Assembly: GCF_000181515.1 (NCBI RefSeq)
Contig: NZ_ABCG01000008.1
Location: forward strand, 1 to 64,000
Reading direction: 5' to 3'
DNA from: Erythrobacter sp. SD-21
Lineage (GTDB): Bacteria > Pseudomonadota > Alphaproteobacteria > Sphingomonadales > Sphingomonadaceae
Length of the DNA: 64,000 bases
Below, one piece after another: positions 9,162 to 18,189 of this stretch. The notes beneath the pieces are model-generated. The model was given only the letters and a program-made list of their open reading frames with translations, was not told the DNA's origin and did no database searches. Made by a program: the position numbers and the translations under genes. Position 1 is the first letter of the stretch. Each line of letters opens with the position of its first letter.

Positions 9162-9551
9162 ATGAAAACGCTTCTCTCTGCCCTCGCCCTGCTCTCCCTT
9201 TCCGCCTGCGCCGTGATCCCCGATACGCCGCGTGTGAATGGCGATGCCGCAGCGCAGGGAACGCCCGTAGCGATAGGCGATCCGGTATGGACCAGCGATG
9301 CCATCCTCACACCGCTCTCGGTGGTCGAGGACAGCCGCTGCCCCGAGAACGTCCGCTGCGTCTGGGCGGGCAAACTCACCGTTTCGACGCGGATCACCTC
9401 CACCCACTGGGCGCAGACCGCCAACCTCACGCTGGGCGAGCCGCATGAAGTTCTCGGTCGCACCTATATGCTGGTCTCGGGAACGCCGGAAAAGCGCGGC
9501 GAGGAAGCGATCCCCGCCGACGCCTATCGTTTCACATTCGAGAGACGCTGA
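9162..9551 (+). CDS. Small putative lipoprotein
   Basis: This 129-residue protein begins MKTLLSALALLSLSACAVI, a lipoprotein signal with lipobox LSAC and Cys at residue 16. The mature part contains the motif DSRCPENVRCVWAGKL (about residues 66-81), two Cys spaced by five residues. I have seen this motif in uncharacterised small secreted proteins of several phyla, where the Cys pair probably forms a disulfide. Its function is unknown. It is divergent from thiE and convergent with the aldolase gene (6 bases between stops). Confidence 0.78.
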   Translation: MKTLLSALALLSLSACAVIPDTPRVNGDAAAQGTPVAIGDPVWTSDAILTPLSVVEDSRCPENVRCVWAGKLTVSTRITSTHWAQTANLTLGEPHEVLGRTYMLVSGTPEKRGEEAIPADAYRFTFERR

Positions 9552-9557
9552 GTCCGA

Positions 9558-10445
9558 TCAGGTGATGCTGGCGGCGTGGATCTGGTCGATCGCACCCGAC
9601 AGCGTACCGTCGAATTCGGCATCGTCCTGCTGCTTGCGCAGATCCTGCAGCAGGCCGCGGCTGAAGCTGGCGATCATGCCGGGGTTCTTCGCCAGTTTCT
9701 CGCACGCCTCGTCGGTCGAATAGCCGCCCGAAAGCGCCACCACGCGCAGCACCTTGGGGTGCTTGGCAAGCCCGGCGTAGAGCCCGGCTTCGACCGGGAT
9801 CGACAGCTTGAGCATGACCTGCTGGCCTTCGGGCAGTGCGTCCAGACCTTCCTCGATTGCGGCTAGCATGATCTTTTCGCCTTCCGCACGATCGGCGGCG
9901 GTGATGTCGTATTCCGGCTCCAGCATGGGCATCATGCCACAGGCAAGAATGCGCGCGCCTTCTGCGAACTGCTGGCGAACCGTTTCCTTGATGCCGACCG
10001 GATTGGCCGACTTGATTACGCTGCGCATCTTGGTGCCGAAGACGCCCAGTTCCTTCGCCCGCGCGCACATGGCTTCGAGGTTGGGATTGGGCTTCATCAG
10101 TTGCGCGCCGTCGCGCTCGTCCTCGAGGCCCTTGTCAACCTTCAGGAAGGGCACGATGCCGCGATCTTTCAGGCGCGCAGGCACGCTCATGCCGCCGCTC
10201 GTCCCTTCCATGGTTTTTTCGAACAGGATCGCGCCGATGACCTTGCCGTTGCCGAAGCAGGGCGCTTCGATGATGCGGCTGCGCATTTCATGGATCAGCG
10301 CGAACATCTGGTCTTCATCGGACCATTCGCTGTCTTCCACGCCATAGCCGCGCAGCGCCTTGGGCGTCGAACCGCCGGACTGGTCGAGGGCCGCGACAAA
10401 GCCCTGCCCGTGTGCAATCCGCTCGCGCATTTCATCGAAAGTCAT
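9558..10445 (-). CDS. fba: Class I fructose-bisphosphate aldolase (bacterial FdaB-like)
   Basis: This cytosolic enzyme cleaves fructose 1,6-bisphosphate in glycolysis and runs in reverse in gluconeogenesis. At 295 residues it is the short bacterial class I type (Schiff-base, metal-free). It starts MTFDEMRERIAHGQGFVAA, has the ALDQSGGSTPKAL motif near residue 19, ILFEKTM near 87, and the MLKLSIPVEAGLY region that carries the Schiff-base lysine. The frame is open 94 codons further upstream, but the family N-terminus and length fix the ATG at 10445. It closes the glycolytic gene group (tkt, gap, pgk) from which it is separated by three unrelated genes. Confidence 0.93.
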   Translation of the reverse strand: MTFDEMRERIAHGQGFVAALDQSGGSTPKALRGYGVEDSEWSDEDQMFALIHEMRSRIIEAPCFGNGKVIGAILFEKTMEGTSGGMSVPARLKDRGIVPFLKVDKGLEDERDGAQLMKPNPNLEAMCARAKELGVFGTKMRSVIKSANPVGIKETVRQQFAEGARILACGMMPMLEPEYDITAADRAEGEKIMLAAIEEGLDALPEGQQVMLKLSIPVEAGLYAGLAKHPKVLRVVALSGGYSTDEACEKLAKNPGMIASFSRGLLQDLRKQQDDAEFDGTLSGAIDQIHAASIT

Positions 10446-10569
10446 CTGGCCATCCCGTGTTGGTGCAATCGTATGCGCAGCCAATAGCCGGGCCCCTTCG
10501 CACCTGCAACACCCGCCGGGTAACTTATCGCCTGCCGGGACGTATGTTGTGGGAGGAAGAGGAGAATTC

Positions 10570-11328
10570 ATGCTCGACGCGACACAGGAACGGCTTTGCG
10601 AGGAGAACACGACCGACTTCTCCGACCTCAGGGCGCTGACGATCAATTGCACGCTCAAACCTACGCCGCAGGGCTCGCACACCGACAAGCTGCTGGGGGT
10701 GGTCGAGACGATTCTCGTGCGCAACAAGGTCGCGCTGGAACAGGTGCGGCTGGTCGATCACGACATCGCCCCCGGCGTCTATCCCGATATGACCGAACAC
10801 GGCGCGGACAAGGACGGCTGGCCCGCGATCTGGGAAAAGGTGCAGGCCGCCGACATCCTCGTCGTCGGCACCCCGATCTGGCTGGGCGAGAAAAGCTCCG
10901 TCTGCCAGCGCCTGATCGAACGGCTCTACGGCCATTCGGGCCAGACCAACGAGGCCGGGCAATACGTCTTCTACGGCAAGGTCGGCGGGTGTATCGTCAC
11001 CGGCAATGAGGACGGCATCAAGCACGTCGGCATGGGCGTGCTCTATTCGCTCCAGCACGTCGGCTACACCATCCCGCCGCAGGCCGACGCGGGTTGGATT
11101 GGCGAGGCCGGCCCCGGTCCCAGCTATGGCGACGCGAAGGCGGACGGTGACGGCTATGTCGGCTTCGACAACGACTTCACCCGCCGCAACACGACCTTCA
11201 TGACCTGGAACCTGATGCACATCGCGCGCATGCTAAAGGACGCGGGCGGCATCCCGGCCTGGGGCAACTCGGTCGATCTATGGAAGGAAGGCCGCCGCTT
11301 CGACGCGCCCAATCCCGAGCACCGCTAG
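10570..11328 (+). CDS. Flavodoxin-family NAD(P)H-dependent oxidoreductase
   Basis: This 252-residue flavin reductase-like protein has a flavodoxin fold: an initial beta strand (LRALTINCTL) with the phosphate loop PTPQGSHTDKL, and a second FMN-loop VVGTPIWLGEKSSVCQRLIERLYG near residues 96-120. Family members reduce quinones, nitro compounds or iron with NAD(P)H; the substrate is not known. The ATG at 10570 has a strong purine-rich ribosome-binding region (GAGGAAGAGGAG). Its last four bases overlap convergently with the TIGR02466 gene. Confidence 0.85.
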   Translation: MLDATQERLCEENTTDFSDLRALTINCTLKPTPQGSHTDKLLGVVETILVRNKVALEQVRLVDHDIAPGVYPDMTEHGADKDGWPAIWEKVQAADILVVGTPIWLGEKSSVCQRLIERLYGHSGQTNEAGQYVFYGKVGGCIVTGNEDGIKHVGMGVLYSLQHVGYTIPPQADAGWIGEAGPGPSYGDAKADGDGYVGFDNDFTRRNTTFMTWNLMHIARMLKDAGGIPAWGNSVDLWKEGRRFDAPNPEHR

Positions 11329-11963
11329 CCCGGCTGCTTCAGCACCGGAACGAGATTAATCGCCACGGAGATACGCGTTCCTTCGCCGTGGAACGGGCGG
11401 ACCGCGTGCTGGAGCCAGCTGGGAAACATCACGATCATGCCGGTCTTGGGCCGCAGCAAAACCTCGCTGTGCATGGGTTGGCCGTTGGCCTCTTTCATGC
11501 GCAGGTCGGGCGCCGTCATGCGGACCATTGGCATGCGCGGATCCTGCAATTGCAGCTCCCCACCGAGCTTGGGATCGGTCGCCCCGTCATAACCATCATC
11601 GATATACGCAACCGCTGACCAAAAGCTGCCAGGATGAAAATGGTATTGATTTGCCGACCCTTTGACGCTGACGTTGGCCCACATCTCGGGGTGCCAAGTA
11701 AATCGACTACCCTCCGGCTTCTTAATATCGATTGTCTGCTCGTCCGCCAGTGTCATCGCCTTGTAAGCGAGCGCGCGTGCGGCCTCCCCGCCCCATTCCA
11801 GCATCTGAGTGTTGGAATGCCAGCCATCGATGTTTGAAATTTGAATCCCCTCGTCGCGATCCTGCTGGTCCCGGATTGCCTCGCGTAGCAGGCGTAAGCC
11901 TTCCTCGCTTTGAAGGGTGTCTGCGATGAAAGGCGTGGCGAAGAGGTGTCGGGTGGTCGGCAT
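11325..11963 (-). CDS. TIGR02466-type 2OG-Fe(II) oxygenase-like protein
   Basis: This 212-residue protein fits the TIGR02466 family of putative iron(II)/2-oxoglutarate oxygenases. It has the double-stranded beta-helix signatures NQYHFHPGSFWSAVAYID (about 107-124; HxH/D-type iron ligands), IVMFPSWLQHAVRPF (about 180-194; distal His), and GTRISVAINL (about 198-207; an Arg that could bind 2-oxoglutarate). The substrate is unknown. It lies 3 bases downstream of the beta-lactamase-like gene on the same strand and so probably shares its transcript. Confidence 0.82.
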   Translation of the reverse strand: MPTTRHLFATPFIADTLQSEEGLRLLREAIRDQQDRDEGIQISNIDGWHSNTQMLEWGGEAARALAYKAMTLADEQTIDIKKPEGSRFTWHPEMWANVSVKGSANQYHFHPGSFWSAVAYIDDGYDGATDPKLGGELQLQDPRMPMVRMTAPDLRMKEANGQPMHSEVLLRPKTGMIVMFPSWLQHAVRPFHGEGTRISVAINLVPVLKQPG

Positions 11964-11966
11964 TCG

Positions 11967-13037
11967 TCAGCGTCGCGCGAAGGTTTCGAGGAAGCGGCGG
12001 GCAACCGGGCTGTCCTCGATACCGGCGCGCACGATCGAATTGCCCCACCAGAGCAGTTCGGTGTTAGCCAGAACGATCAGCGCAAGGTCCTGTTCGGGGA
12101 CCTTGAGGTACATGGCGGAATACTGGCCCGGCTCCCAGCCGGAATGCCATTGCAGGCGCTGGCCTTCCCAGTCGGAGAGCCACCAGCCGTGGCGGTAATC
12201 GCCAAGCTCGGGCAATTCGCGCTCCACAAGGTTGCGCCGTTCGGCATCGGACACCAGTTCTCCGCCCTCATAGGCGATTTCGAAAGCTGCCAGATCGCGA
12301 ACGCTCGCAAGGATGCCGGCTGCCGCGCGAAAATCGTCGTCGAACAGCGCAGCTTTCTGCGGCCCGTCTTCCGTAACCGTGAAGGGAGGTGCGAGATTGC
12401 GCAGCGCCGCCCCGCCCTGCGGATCGCGCCAGCCAAGCGCGACATCGGTCATGCCGACCGCATCGGCGACATGCTCGCGGACGATGTCGCGCAGTGGCCT
12501 GCCGCCTGCCCCCTCGATGGCGCGATCGATGCGCGCGTAGGCAATAGGGTTGTAGACGAAGGCATCGCCATTGGCGCGCATGTCGAGCATCTGCTCGAGC
12601 GTTGTCGGCTTGCTGCAATCCATGGCGGGAATGGCGTTGCCGAACTGGTCGGTACCGCCCGCGCCGAAGGGTATCTGCGACGTGGATAGCCAGTCGCACG
12701 TTCCGGCCCACCCATCTTCCGATGCCATCGGCAGCGAAAGGTCGAGCCCCTCTTCCTGCGCCTCGAGAAGGATTGCCGTGGCGGCAATCGGCTTGGTGAC
12801 CGAGGCGATGTAGTATGTGGTTTCGGGCGAGGCCCTGACATCGCCCTCATCATCGGAAACGCCGAAATATCCCTCCCAGACGATCTCGCCATCACGCACG
12901 ATGGCCGCGCTCATGGATGGGGTACGCTGCTCCTTCCGGTATTCGTCGAGGAATTCGGAGAACGCGTCGAACTCGTCCTGCGCCAATGCCGTGGTCGGGA
13001 CGATGGCAAGGCAGGCAGCCAGCAGGGTACGGATCAT
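11967..13037 (-). CDS. Exported class C beta-lactamase-like serine hydrolase
   Basis: This 356-residue serine hydrolase of the beta-lactamase/PBP4* superfamily has a signal peptide (MIRTLLAACLAIVPTTALA, cut before QDE). The active-site Ser-x-x-Lys is SVTK in YYIASVTKPIAA near residue 83, a YNP motif near residue 180 could serve as the Tyr-x-Asn element, and HSGWEPG near 300 is the third motif. It need not confer antibiotic resistance; many relatives are esterases or peptidases. The ATG overlaps the pgk stop (ATGA), so translation is probably coupled to pgk, an unusual partner. Confidence 0.85.
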   Translation of the reverse strand: MIRTLLAACLAIVPTTALAQDEFDAFSEFLDEYRKEQRTPSMSAAIVRDGEIVWEGYFGVSDDEGDVRASPETTYYIASVTKPIAATAILLEAQEEGLDLSLPMASEDGWAGTCDWLSTSQIPFGAGGTDQFGNAIPAMDCSKPTTLEQMLDMRANGDAFVYNPIAYARIDRAIEGAGGRPLRDIVREHVADAVGMTDVALGWRDPQGGAALRNLAPPFTVTEDGPQKAALFDDDFRAAAGILASVRDLAAFEIAYEGGELVSDAERRNLVERELPELGDYRHGWWLSDWEGQRLQWHSGWEPGQYSAMYLKVPEQDLALIVLANTELLWWGNSIVRAGIEDSPVARRFLETFARR

Positions 13038-14230
13038 TTTAGTGCTGCGACTCCCGGAAGGTCCTTGCCCTCCATCCATTCGAGGAATGCGCCTCCGGCA
13101 GTGGAGACGAAGGTGAAATCGTCCTTCACCCCGGCATGGGCGAGCGCGGCGACCGTGTCGCCTCCGCCTGCAACCGAAGTCAGCGAGCCGCCTTCCGTGA
13201 GCGCGGCGGCCGTCTTGGCGAGAGCCACCGTGGCGGCGTCGAACGGCTCGGTCTCGAAGGCTCCCATCGGGCCGTTCCATACCAACGTGCGGCAGGTCTT
13301 GAGGACGTCGCCCAAAGCTTCGACCGCCTGCGGACCTACGTCGAGGATCATCTCCTCTTCGGCGACCTCGTGGACGTTGCAGACCCGCAGGCTGTGCGGG
13401 TTGGCCGCAAATTCCTTGGCCACCACCACGTCATAGGGCAGGTGCACGGTGCACCCCGCATGGTCGGCCTGGTCCATGATGCGGTTGGCGGTGTCCTTGA
13501 GGTCGTGCTCGCACAGCGACTTGCCGACATCGACTCCGCGCGCGGCGAGGAAGGTGTTGGCCATGCCGCCGCCAATGATGAGGTGCTGGACCTTGCCGAC
13601 GAGATTCTCGAGCACGTCGAGCTTGGTCGAAACCTTGGCCCCGCCGACAACGGCCGCAACCGGCTGTTCTGGATTGCCCAGCGCCGCGTCGAGCGCCTTC
13701 AGTTCCGCTTCCATCGCGCGGCCTGCGTAGGCCGGGAGGTGATGCGCGAGCCCCTCGGTCGAAGCGTGGGCGCGGTGCGCGGCGGAGAAGGCATCGTTGA
13801 CGTAGAAATCGCCATGCGCGGCGATGCCGCGCGCGAATTCGGGATCGTTCGCTTCTTCGCCTGGCCAGAAGCGGACGTTGTCGAGCAGGCCGATGTCCCC
13901 GTTACGCAGGATGCCGATCGACTGTTCGACCACGGGGCCCATGACTTCGGGGATGAACATGATTTCCTTGCCCAGCACCTTCTCGACATCGCCCTGCACG
14001 AAGCTGGTCGACATGGTCGAATGGCGCTGTCCCTTGGGACGGCCGAAATGGGCGAGCAGCAGGACCTTCGCGCCCTTGTCGGCGAGTTCGAGGATGGTCG
14101 GTTTGACCGCCTCGACACGGGTGACGTCGGTTGCCGAACCATCCTTCATGGGAAGGTTCAAATCGACGCGCACCAGCGCGACCTTGCCGGTTACGTCGCC
14201 AAGATCGTCGAGGGTCCTGAAGCTGCTCAT
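13034..14230 (-). CDS. pgk: Phosphoglycerate kinase
   Basis: Pgk transfers phosphate from 1,3-bisphosphoglycerate to ADP in glycolysis. It has 398 residues, a normal bacterial length. The N-terminal VALVRVDLNLPMKDG, the LLLAHFGRPKG region, and the nucleotide-binding GGAKVSTKLDVLENL and GGGDTVAAL motifs are present. It lies 13 bases downstream of gap on the same strand. The stop overlaps the start of the beta-lactamase-like gene by ATGA. Confidence 0.97.
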   Translation of the reverse strand: MSSFRTLDDLGDVTGKVALVRVDLNLPMKDGSATDVTRVEAVKPTILELADKGAKVLLLAHFGRPKGQRHSTMSTSFVQGDVEKVLGKEIMFIPEVMGPVVEQSIGILRNGDIGLLDNVRFWPGEEANDPEFARGIAAHGDFYVNDAFSAAHRAHASTEGLAHHLPAYAGRAMEAELKALDAALGNPEQPVAAVVGGAKVSTKLDVLENLVGKVQHLIIGGGMANTFLAARGVDVGKSLCEHDLKDTANRIMDQADHAGCTVHLPYDVVVAKEFAANPHSLRVCNVHEVAEEEMILDVGPQAVEALGDVLKTCRTLVWNGPMGAFETEPFDAATVALAKTAAALTEGGSLTSVAGGGDTVAALAHAGVKDDFTFVSTAGGAFLEWMEGKDLPGVAALK

Positions 14231-14243
14231 ATCGGGGCTTTCC

Positions 14244-15251
14244 TTAGAGGAATTTCGCCATCACGCCGGCGGTGTCGATCATGCGGTTCGAGAAGCCCCA
14301 TTCGTTGTCGTACCAGCTGACGACGCGGGCAAGTTTGCCTTCCATCACGCTGGTCTCGAGGCTGTCGATGGTCGAGCTGGCCGGATAGTGGTTGAAGTCG
14401 CTGCTGACGAGCGGCTGGTCGGTGTAGTCGAGCACGCCCTTCATCGGGCCTTCCGCAGCGGCCTTGAGCGCCGCGTTCAGTTCCTCGGCGCTGGTGTCGC
14501 GGCCGGGCGTGAAGACGAGGTCGACGAGGCTGACATTCGGCGTCGGCACGCGCACCGAGCTGCCGTCGAGCTTGCCGGCGAGTTCGGGCAGAACGAGGCC
14601 GACCGCGCGGGCTGCGCCGGTGGTGGTCGGGATCATGTTCTGCGCGCCGCCGCGGGCACGGCGCATGTCGCCATGCATCTGGTCGAGCATGCGCTGGTCA
14701 TTGGTGTAGCTGTGGATCGTGGTCATGAAGCCACGCTCGATGCCGACCGTGTCGTGCAGCACCTTGGCCATCGGCGAGAGGCAGTTGGTGGTGCAGCTAG
14801 CGTTCGAGACGATCACGTCTTCCGCCGTCAGCGTCTCGTGGTTCACACCGTAAACGATGGTCGCCGAAACGCCCTTTGCGGGGGCCGAAATCAGCACGCG
14901 CTTGGCGCCTGCGTCGAGGTGCGGACGGCAGGCTTCGTCGGACTGGAAGAAGCCGGTGCATTCGAGCACGATATCGACGCCCTGCTTGCCGTGCGGCAGC
15001 TTGCCGGGCTCACGCTCGCTGGTCACGGCGATCGACTTGCCGTTCACGATGATCGCGGTGTCGCCGACTTCCACCGTGCCGGGAAAGCGGCCGTGCGTGC
15101 TGTCGTACTGGAACAGCAGCGCGTTCGACTTGGTGTCGGCGAGGTCGTTGATGGAAACGAGTTCGAGATCGTGGTCCTCACGCTCCAGAATGGCACGGGC
15201 GACGAGGCGACCGATGCGTCCGAAACCGTTGATTGCAACCTTGGTAGCCAT
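14244..15251 (-). CDS. gap: Glyceraldehyde-3-phosphate dehydrogenase, type I
   Basis: This 335-residue NAD-dependent GAPDH makes 1,3-bisphosphoglycerate. The Rossmann start [15 protein letters not shown] and SINDLAD (Asp typical of NAD preference) are followed by the active-site [12 protein letters not shown] with catalytic Cys. The usual catalytic His region ([17 protein letters not shown]) and [12 protein letters not shown] close the protein. It stands between tkt (15 bases) and pgk (13 bases) in a tight operon. Confidence 0.97.
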   Translation of the reverse strand: MATKVAINGFGRIGRLVARAILEREDHDLELVSINDLADTKSNALLFQYDSTHGRFPGTVEVGDTAIIVNGKSIAVTSEREPGKLPHGKQGVDIVLECTGFFQSDEACRPHLDAGAKRVLISAPAKGVSATIVYGVNHETLTAEDVIVSNASCTTNCLSPMAKVLHDTVGIERGFMTTIHSYTNDQRMLDQMHGDMRRARGGAQNMIPTTTGAARAVGLVLPELAGKLDGSSVRVPTPNVSLVDLVFTPGRDTSAEELNAALKAAAEGPMKGVLDYTDQPLVSSDFNHYPASSTIDSLETSVMEGKLARVVSWYDNEWGFSNRMIDTAGVMAKFL

Positions 15252-15266
15252 GCGAAGAGCTCCTGC

Positions 15267-17246
15267 TTAACCGTTTAATTTGTTCATGATTTGCGGCACG
15301 ATGGCGTCCGCAGTGAAACCGAATTTCTTGAAGAGGTCGGGTGCCGGCGCACTGGCGCCGAAGCGGTCCAGACCGATATTGAGGCCATTCTCGCCGGTGT
15401 AGCGTTCCCAGCCGAAAGTGGTGCCCGCCTCGATGCTGACGAGCAGGCTCGATGCCGGGATCAGGTCCTTGCGGTACGCCTCGTCCTGCTCGTCGAAGAG
15501 CTGGGTGCAGACCATCGAGACGACGCTGGCGCCGACACCCTGCTTTTCCAGTTCCTCGGCACAAGCCAGAGCGAGGTGTACTTCGGAGCCGCTGGCGATG
15601 AGCGTGACCTTGTGCGCGTTGCCGGCCTCCTTGAGGCGGTAGGCCCCCTTCAAACACATATCGATCTCTTCGGGATGGTTGCGCACCTGTGGGAGGCCCT
15701 GGCGGGTCAGCGCGAGAACCGTCGGGCGGTCCTTGCTGCGTAGCGCGATGTCCCAGCACTCGGCGGTCTCGACCGCGTCGGCGGGGCGCATTACCAGCAG
15801 GTTCGGGATCATGCGCAGGCTCTGCACATGCTCGACCGGCTGGTGGGTGGGTCCGTCTTCGCCGAGACCGATGCTGTCATGCGTCATCACGTAGATGGCG
15901 CGCGTCTGCTGGAGGGCCGAAAGACGGATCGCGGCGCGGCAGTAGTCGGTAAACACGAGGAAGGTGCCGCCGTAAGGGATAACGCCGCCGTGCAGCGCCA
16001 TACCGTTCATCGCGGCGGCCATGCCGAATTCGCGGATACCGTAATAGATATAGCGGCCCGAGTAATCGTCCGCCGTGAACGGGCCGATCCCGCCAGCCTT
16101 GGTATTGTTCGAGCCTGTGAGATCAGCGCTTCCGCCCAAGGTGTCGGGCAGCATGGCGTTGATCTGCTCCAGCGCCATTTCGCTCGCCTTGCGGGTGGCG
16201 ACCTTGACCGGGTCCTTCATCAGCGACTGGATGTAGTTGTCGAGGCTGAACTTGGCTGGGAGATCGCCCGACATGCGGCGTTCGAAGTCGGCCTTCTGGT
16301 CGTGACCTGAGAGGCGGTCCGTCCATTGCGAATGTGCCTTCGCCCCGGCGTCCGCCGTGCCCCGCCAGTCGCTAAGCACCTGCTCGGGAATTTCGAAGGG
16401 CTTGTAATCCCAGCCCAGCACGTCGCGCGCAGCGGAAATTTCCTCGTCGCCGAGCGGCGCGCCATGCGTGGCGCTGGTGCCCTGCTTGTTGGGCGCGCCT
16501 TTGCCGATGACCGTACGGCAGGCAATCAGCGAAGGACGTTCATCGGCCTGCGCTTCGTCGAGCGCGCGGCGGATGTCGTCGAAGTCGTGGCCGTCGCAGC
16601 TGGTGACGTGCCAGCCGGTCGCTTCATAGCGAGCCTTGATGTCTTCGCTGGTCGAAAGGTCGGTCGACCCATCGATGGTGATCTGGTTGTCATCCCACAG
16701 CACGTTCATCCGGCCGAGCTTCAGATGCCCGGCAAGGCCGATGGCCTCGTGATTGATGCCTTCCATCAGGCAGCCGTCGCCGGCGATGACCCAGGTCTTG
16801 TGGTCGACGATGGCGTCACCGAAGTCGGCGTTCAGCTTGCGCTCCGCAATCGCCAGGCCGACCGCCATCGCAAGGCCCTGACCCAGCGGGCCGGTGGTGC
16901 ATTCCACACCGTCGAGAAGGAAGTTTTCCGGATGGCCGGCGCAAGGGGATTCGAGCTGGCGGAAATTGCGGATGTCTTCCATCGTCGGATGGGCGTAACC
17001 GGAAAGGTGGAGCAGGCTGTAGATCAGCATCGAGCCGTGACCTGCCGACAGCACGAAACGGTCGCGATCAGCCCAGTCGGGGGCGGCAGCATCGTGCTTG
17101 AGGTATTCGGTCCACAGCACGGTGGCGACGTCGGCCATGCCCATCGGCATGCCGGGGTGACCCGAATTCGCCGCCTGCACCGCGTCCATCGAAAGGGCCC
17201 TGATTGCATTGGCCATCGGGACCATGCGCGGCGTGTCGAGACTCAT
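15267..17246 (-). CDS. tkt: Transketolase
   Basis: This thiamine-diphosphate enzyme links the pentose phosphate pathway with glycolysis. It has 659 residues and begins MSLDTPRMVPMANAIRALS. Expected motifs are ANSGHPGMPMGMADVA near residue 25, GPLGQGLAMAVGLA near 112, the ThDP-Mg GDGCLMEGINHEA near 152, and DSIGLGEDGPTHQPVE in the second domain. The ATG at 17246 was chosen because it begins the family N-terminus; the frame is open 49 codons further. It is the first gene of the tkt-gap-pgk operon, read away from the zapA side across 178 bases. Confidence 0.97.
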   Translation of the reverse strand: MSLDTPRMVPMANAIRALSMDAVQAANSGHPGMPMGMADVATVLWTEYLKHDAAAPDWADRDRFVLSAGHGSMLIYSLLHLSGYAHPTMEDIRNFRQLESPCAGHPENFLLDGVECTTGPLGQGLAMAVGLAIAERKLNADFGDAIVDHKTWVIAGDGCLMEGINHEAIGLAGHLKLGRMNVLWDDNQITIDGSTDLSTSEDIKARYEATGWHVTSCDGHDFDDIRRALDEAQADERPSLIACRTVIGKGAPNKQGTSATHGAPLGDEEISAARDVLGWDYKPFEIPEQVLSDWRGTADAGAKAHSQWTDRLSGHDQKADFERRMSGDLPAKFSLDNYIQSLMKDPVKVATRKASEMALEQINAMLPDTLGGSADLTGSNNTKAGGIGPFTADDYSGRYIYYGIREFGMAAAMNGMALHGGVIPYGGTFLVFTDYCRAAIRLSALQQTRAIYVMTHDSIGLGEDGPTHQPVEHVQSLRMIPNLLVMRPADAVETAECWDIALRSKDRPTVLALTRQGLPQVRNHPEEIDMCLKGAYRLKEAGNAHKVTLIASGSEVHLALACAEELEKQGVGASVVSMVCTQLFDEQDEAYRKDLIPASSLLVSIEAGTTFGWERYTGENGLNIGLDRFGASAPAPDLFKKFGFTADAIVPQIMNKLNG

Positions 17247-17424
17247 GCTTGTGCCTTTCGGAAATATGGTGCGATTCGACGCGGGCGCACCCATCGCGGA
17301 AGGGCTGCCCGAGGTCAACCGGAGCAAGGCGGCGAAAATGGCCCCTGTTCGGCTGCGGCGAGTTATCAACAGCCGCCCCCAAACCTTTGCCAAGGCGCGT
17401 CAATATCGTTAATTCCTTCGCCTC

Positions 17425-17607
17425 ATGAGCGAGCAACGAATTTCCGGCGCTGTCGACAGGATCGAGCGGGCGCTTGCGCGGATCGAGGCGCAGGCGGCCC
17501 ATCCGCGTGGCGATACCGCTGCATCGGCTCGTCACGACGCGCTGAAGGCACGCGTCGCGGCCAGCCTGTCCGAGCTCGACACGCTGATCGAAAGCCTCGA
17601 GCAATGA
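17425..17607 (+). CDS. Small protein upstream of zapA
   Basis: This 60-residue, mostly helical protein rich in Ala, Arg and Glu has heptad-like leucine/isoleucine spacing and looks like a short coiled coil. Its stop overlaps the ATG of zapA by ATGA, so the two are translationally coupled. That suggests a role with ZapA or the divisome, but no family is recognised and this is only inferred from position. Confidence 0.7.
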   Translation: MSEQRISGAVDRIERALARIEAQAAHPRGDTAASARHDALKARVAASLSELDTLIESLEQ

Positions 17608-17948
17608 GCGACGTCAAGCTCAAGGTCGGCGGCCGCCAATATACGGTGGCTTGCGCCGACGGGCAGGAAGACAGCGTGCGCCGCCTCGCCGGGGTGGTCG
17701 ACGAAAAGCTTACCCAGATGGGCGCGAACCTTTCGGGCAACGAGGCCAAGAACCTGCTGTTCGCCTCGCTCCTGCTGGCCGACGAACTGGACGAAGCGCG
17801 CAAGAAGGCATCCGCTCCGCCGCCTCCCTCACCTGCGCCCGCTTCGCCCGCCATCGACACCGATTGCGTCGCCGACAAGCTCGAACGACTGGCCCTCGCG
17901 CTCGAAAATGCCGCATCAAGGCTTGAGAGCGGCCCCGAGGCCTCCTAA
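17604..17948 (+). CDS. zapA: Cell division protein ZapA
   Basis: ZapA binds FtsZ and bundles its filaments at the division site. This 114-residue protein has the family N-terminus VKLKVGGRQYTVACADGQE and the helical region with LAGVVDEKLTQMG and LLFASLLLADEL. A Pro/Ala-rich linker near residue 72 separates a C-terminal coiled-coil segment. The TAA stop overlaps the -10 element of the 6S RNA promoter. The order zapA - 6S RNA - 5-formyl-THF cyclo-ligase is widely conserved in proteobacteria. Confidence 0.92.
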   Translation: MSDVKLKVGGRQYTVACADGQEDSVRRLAGVVDEKLTQMGANLSGNEAKNLLFASLLLADELDEARKKASAPPPPSPAPASPAIDTDCVADKLERLALALENAASRLESGPEAS

Positions 17949-17951
17949 ATA
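17923..17951 (+). promoter_or_regulatory. Sigma70-type promoter of 6S RNA
   Basis: TTGAGA (17923-17928), a 17-base spacer, and TAAATA (17946-17951) sit inside the 3' end of zapA. Predicted initiation near 17957-17959 coincides with the first base pair of the 6S closing stem. Confidence 0.75.
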
Positions 17952-17956
17952 GGTAA

Positions 17957-18129
17957 CTGGCGGGGCTGCCCGGCACGAGCCGATCGAACATCCCTGAGGC
18001 TATAAGCAATCCAAGGGAGCTGTCCCTACCGGATTGGCGGGTTCGTCCCGGCGGTTCGGATATACGGCGCCCACCTGACGTGAAGGCGTCAGAGGATTTC
18101 AAGGCAACGACCCATGGTGGTCCCGTCAC
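17957..18129 (+). ncRNA. ssrS: 6S RNA (RNA polymerase regulator)
   Basis: 6S RNA binds the housekeeping RNA polymerase by mimicking an open promoter. A 12-bp closing stem joins GGCGGGGCTGCC (17959-17970) to GGTGGTCCCGTC (18116-18127) with G-U pairs only as exceptions, giving a rod of about 170 bases. The position between zapA and fthC is the classical one. A clean sigma70 promoter immediately precedes it and a T-rich stretch (TTTATTTATT) follows. End positions are estimated from the stem. Confidence 0.88.
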
Positions 18130-18189
18130 TTTATTTATTGCGCTACCGCTTCGCTGCTTGAGCGCGTTCGGGGTAGTGCAAACCTCTCA

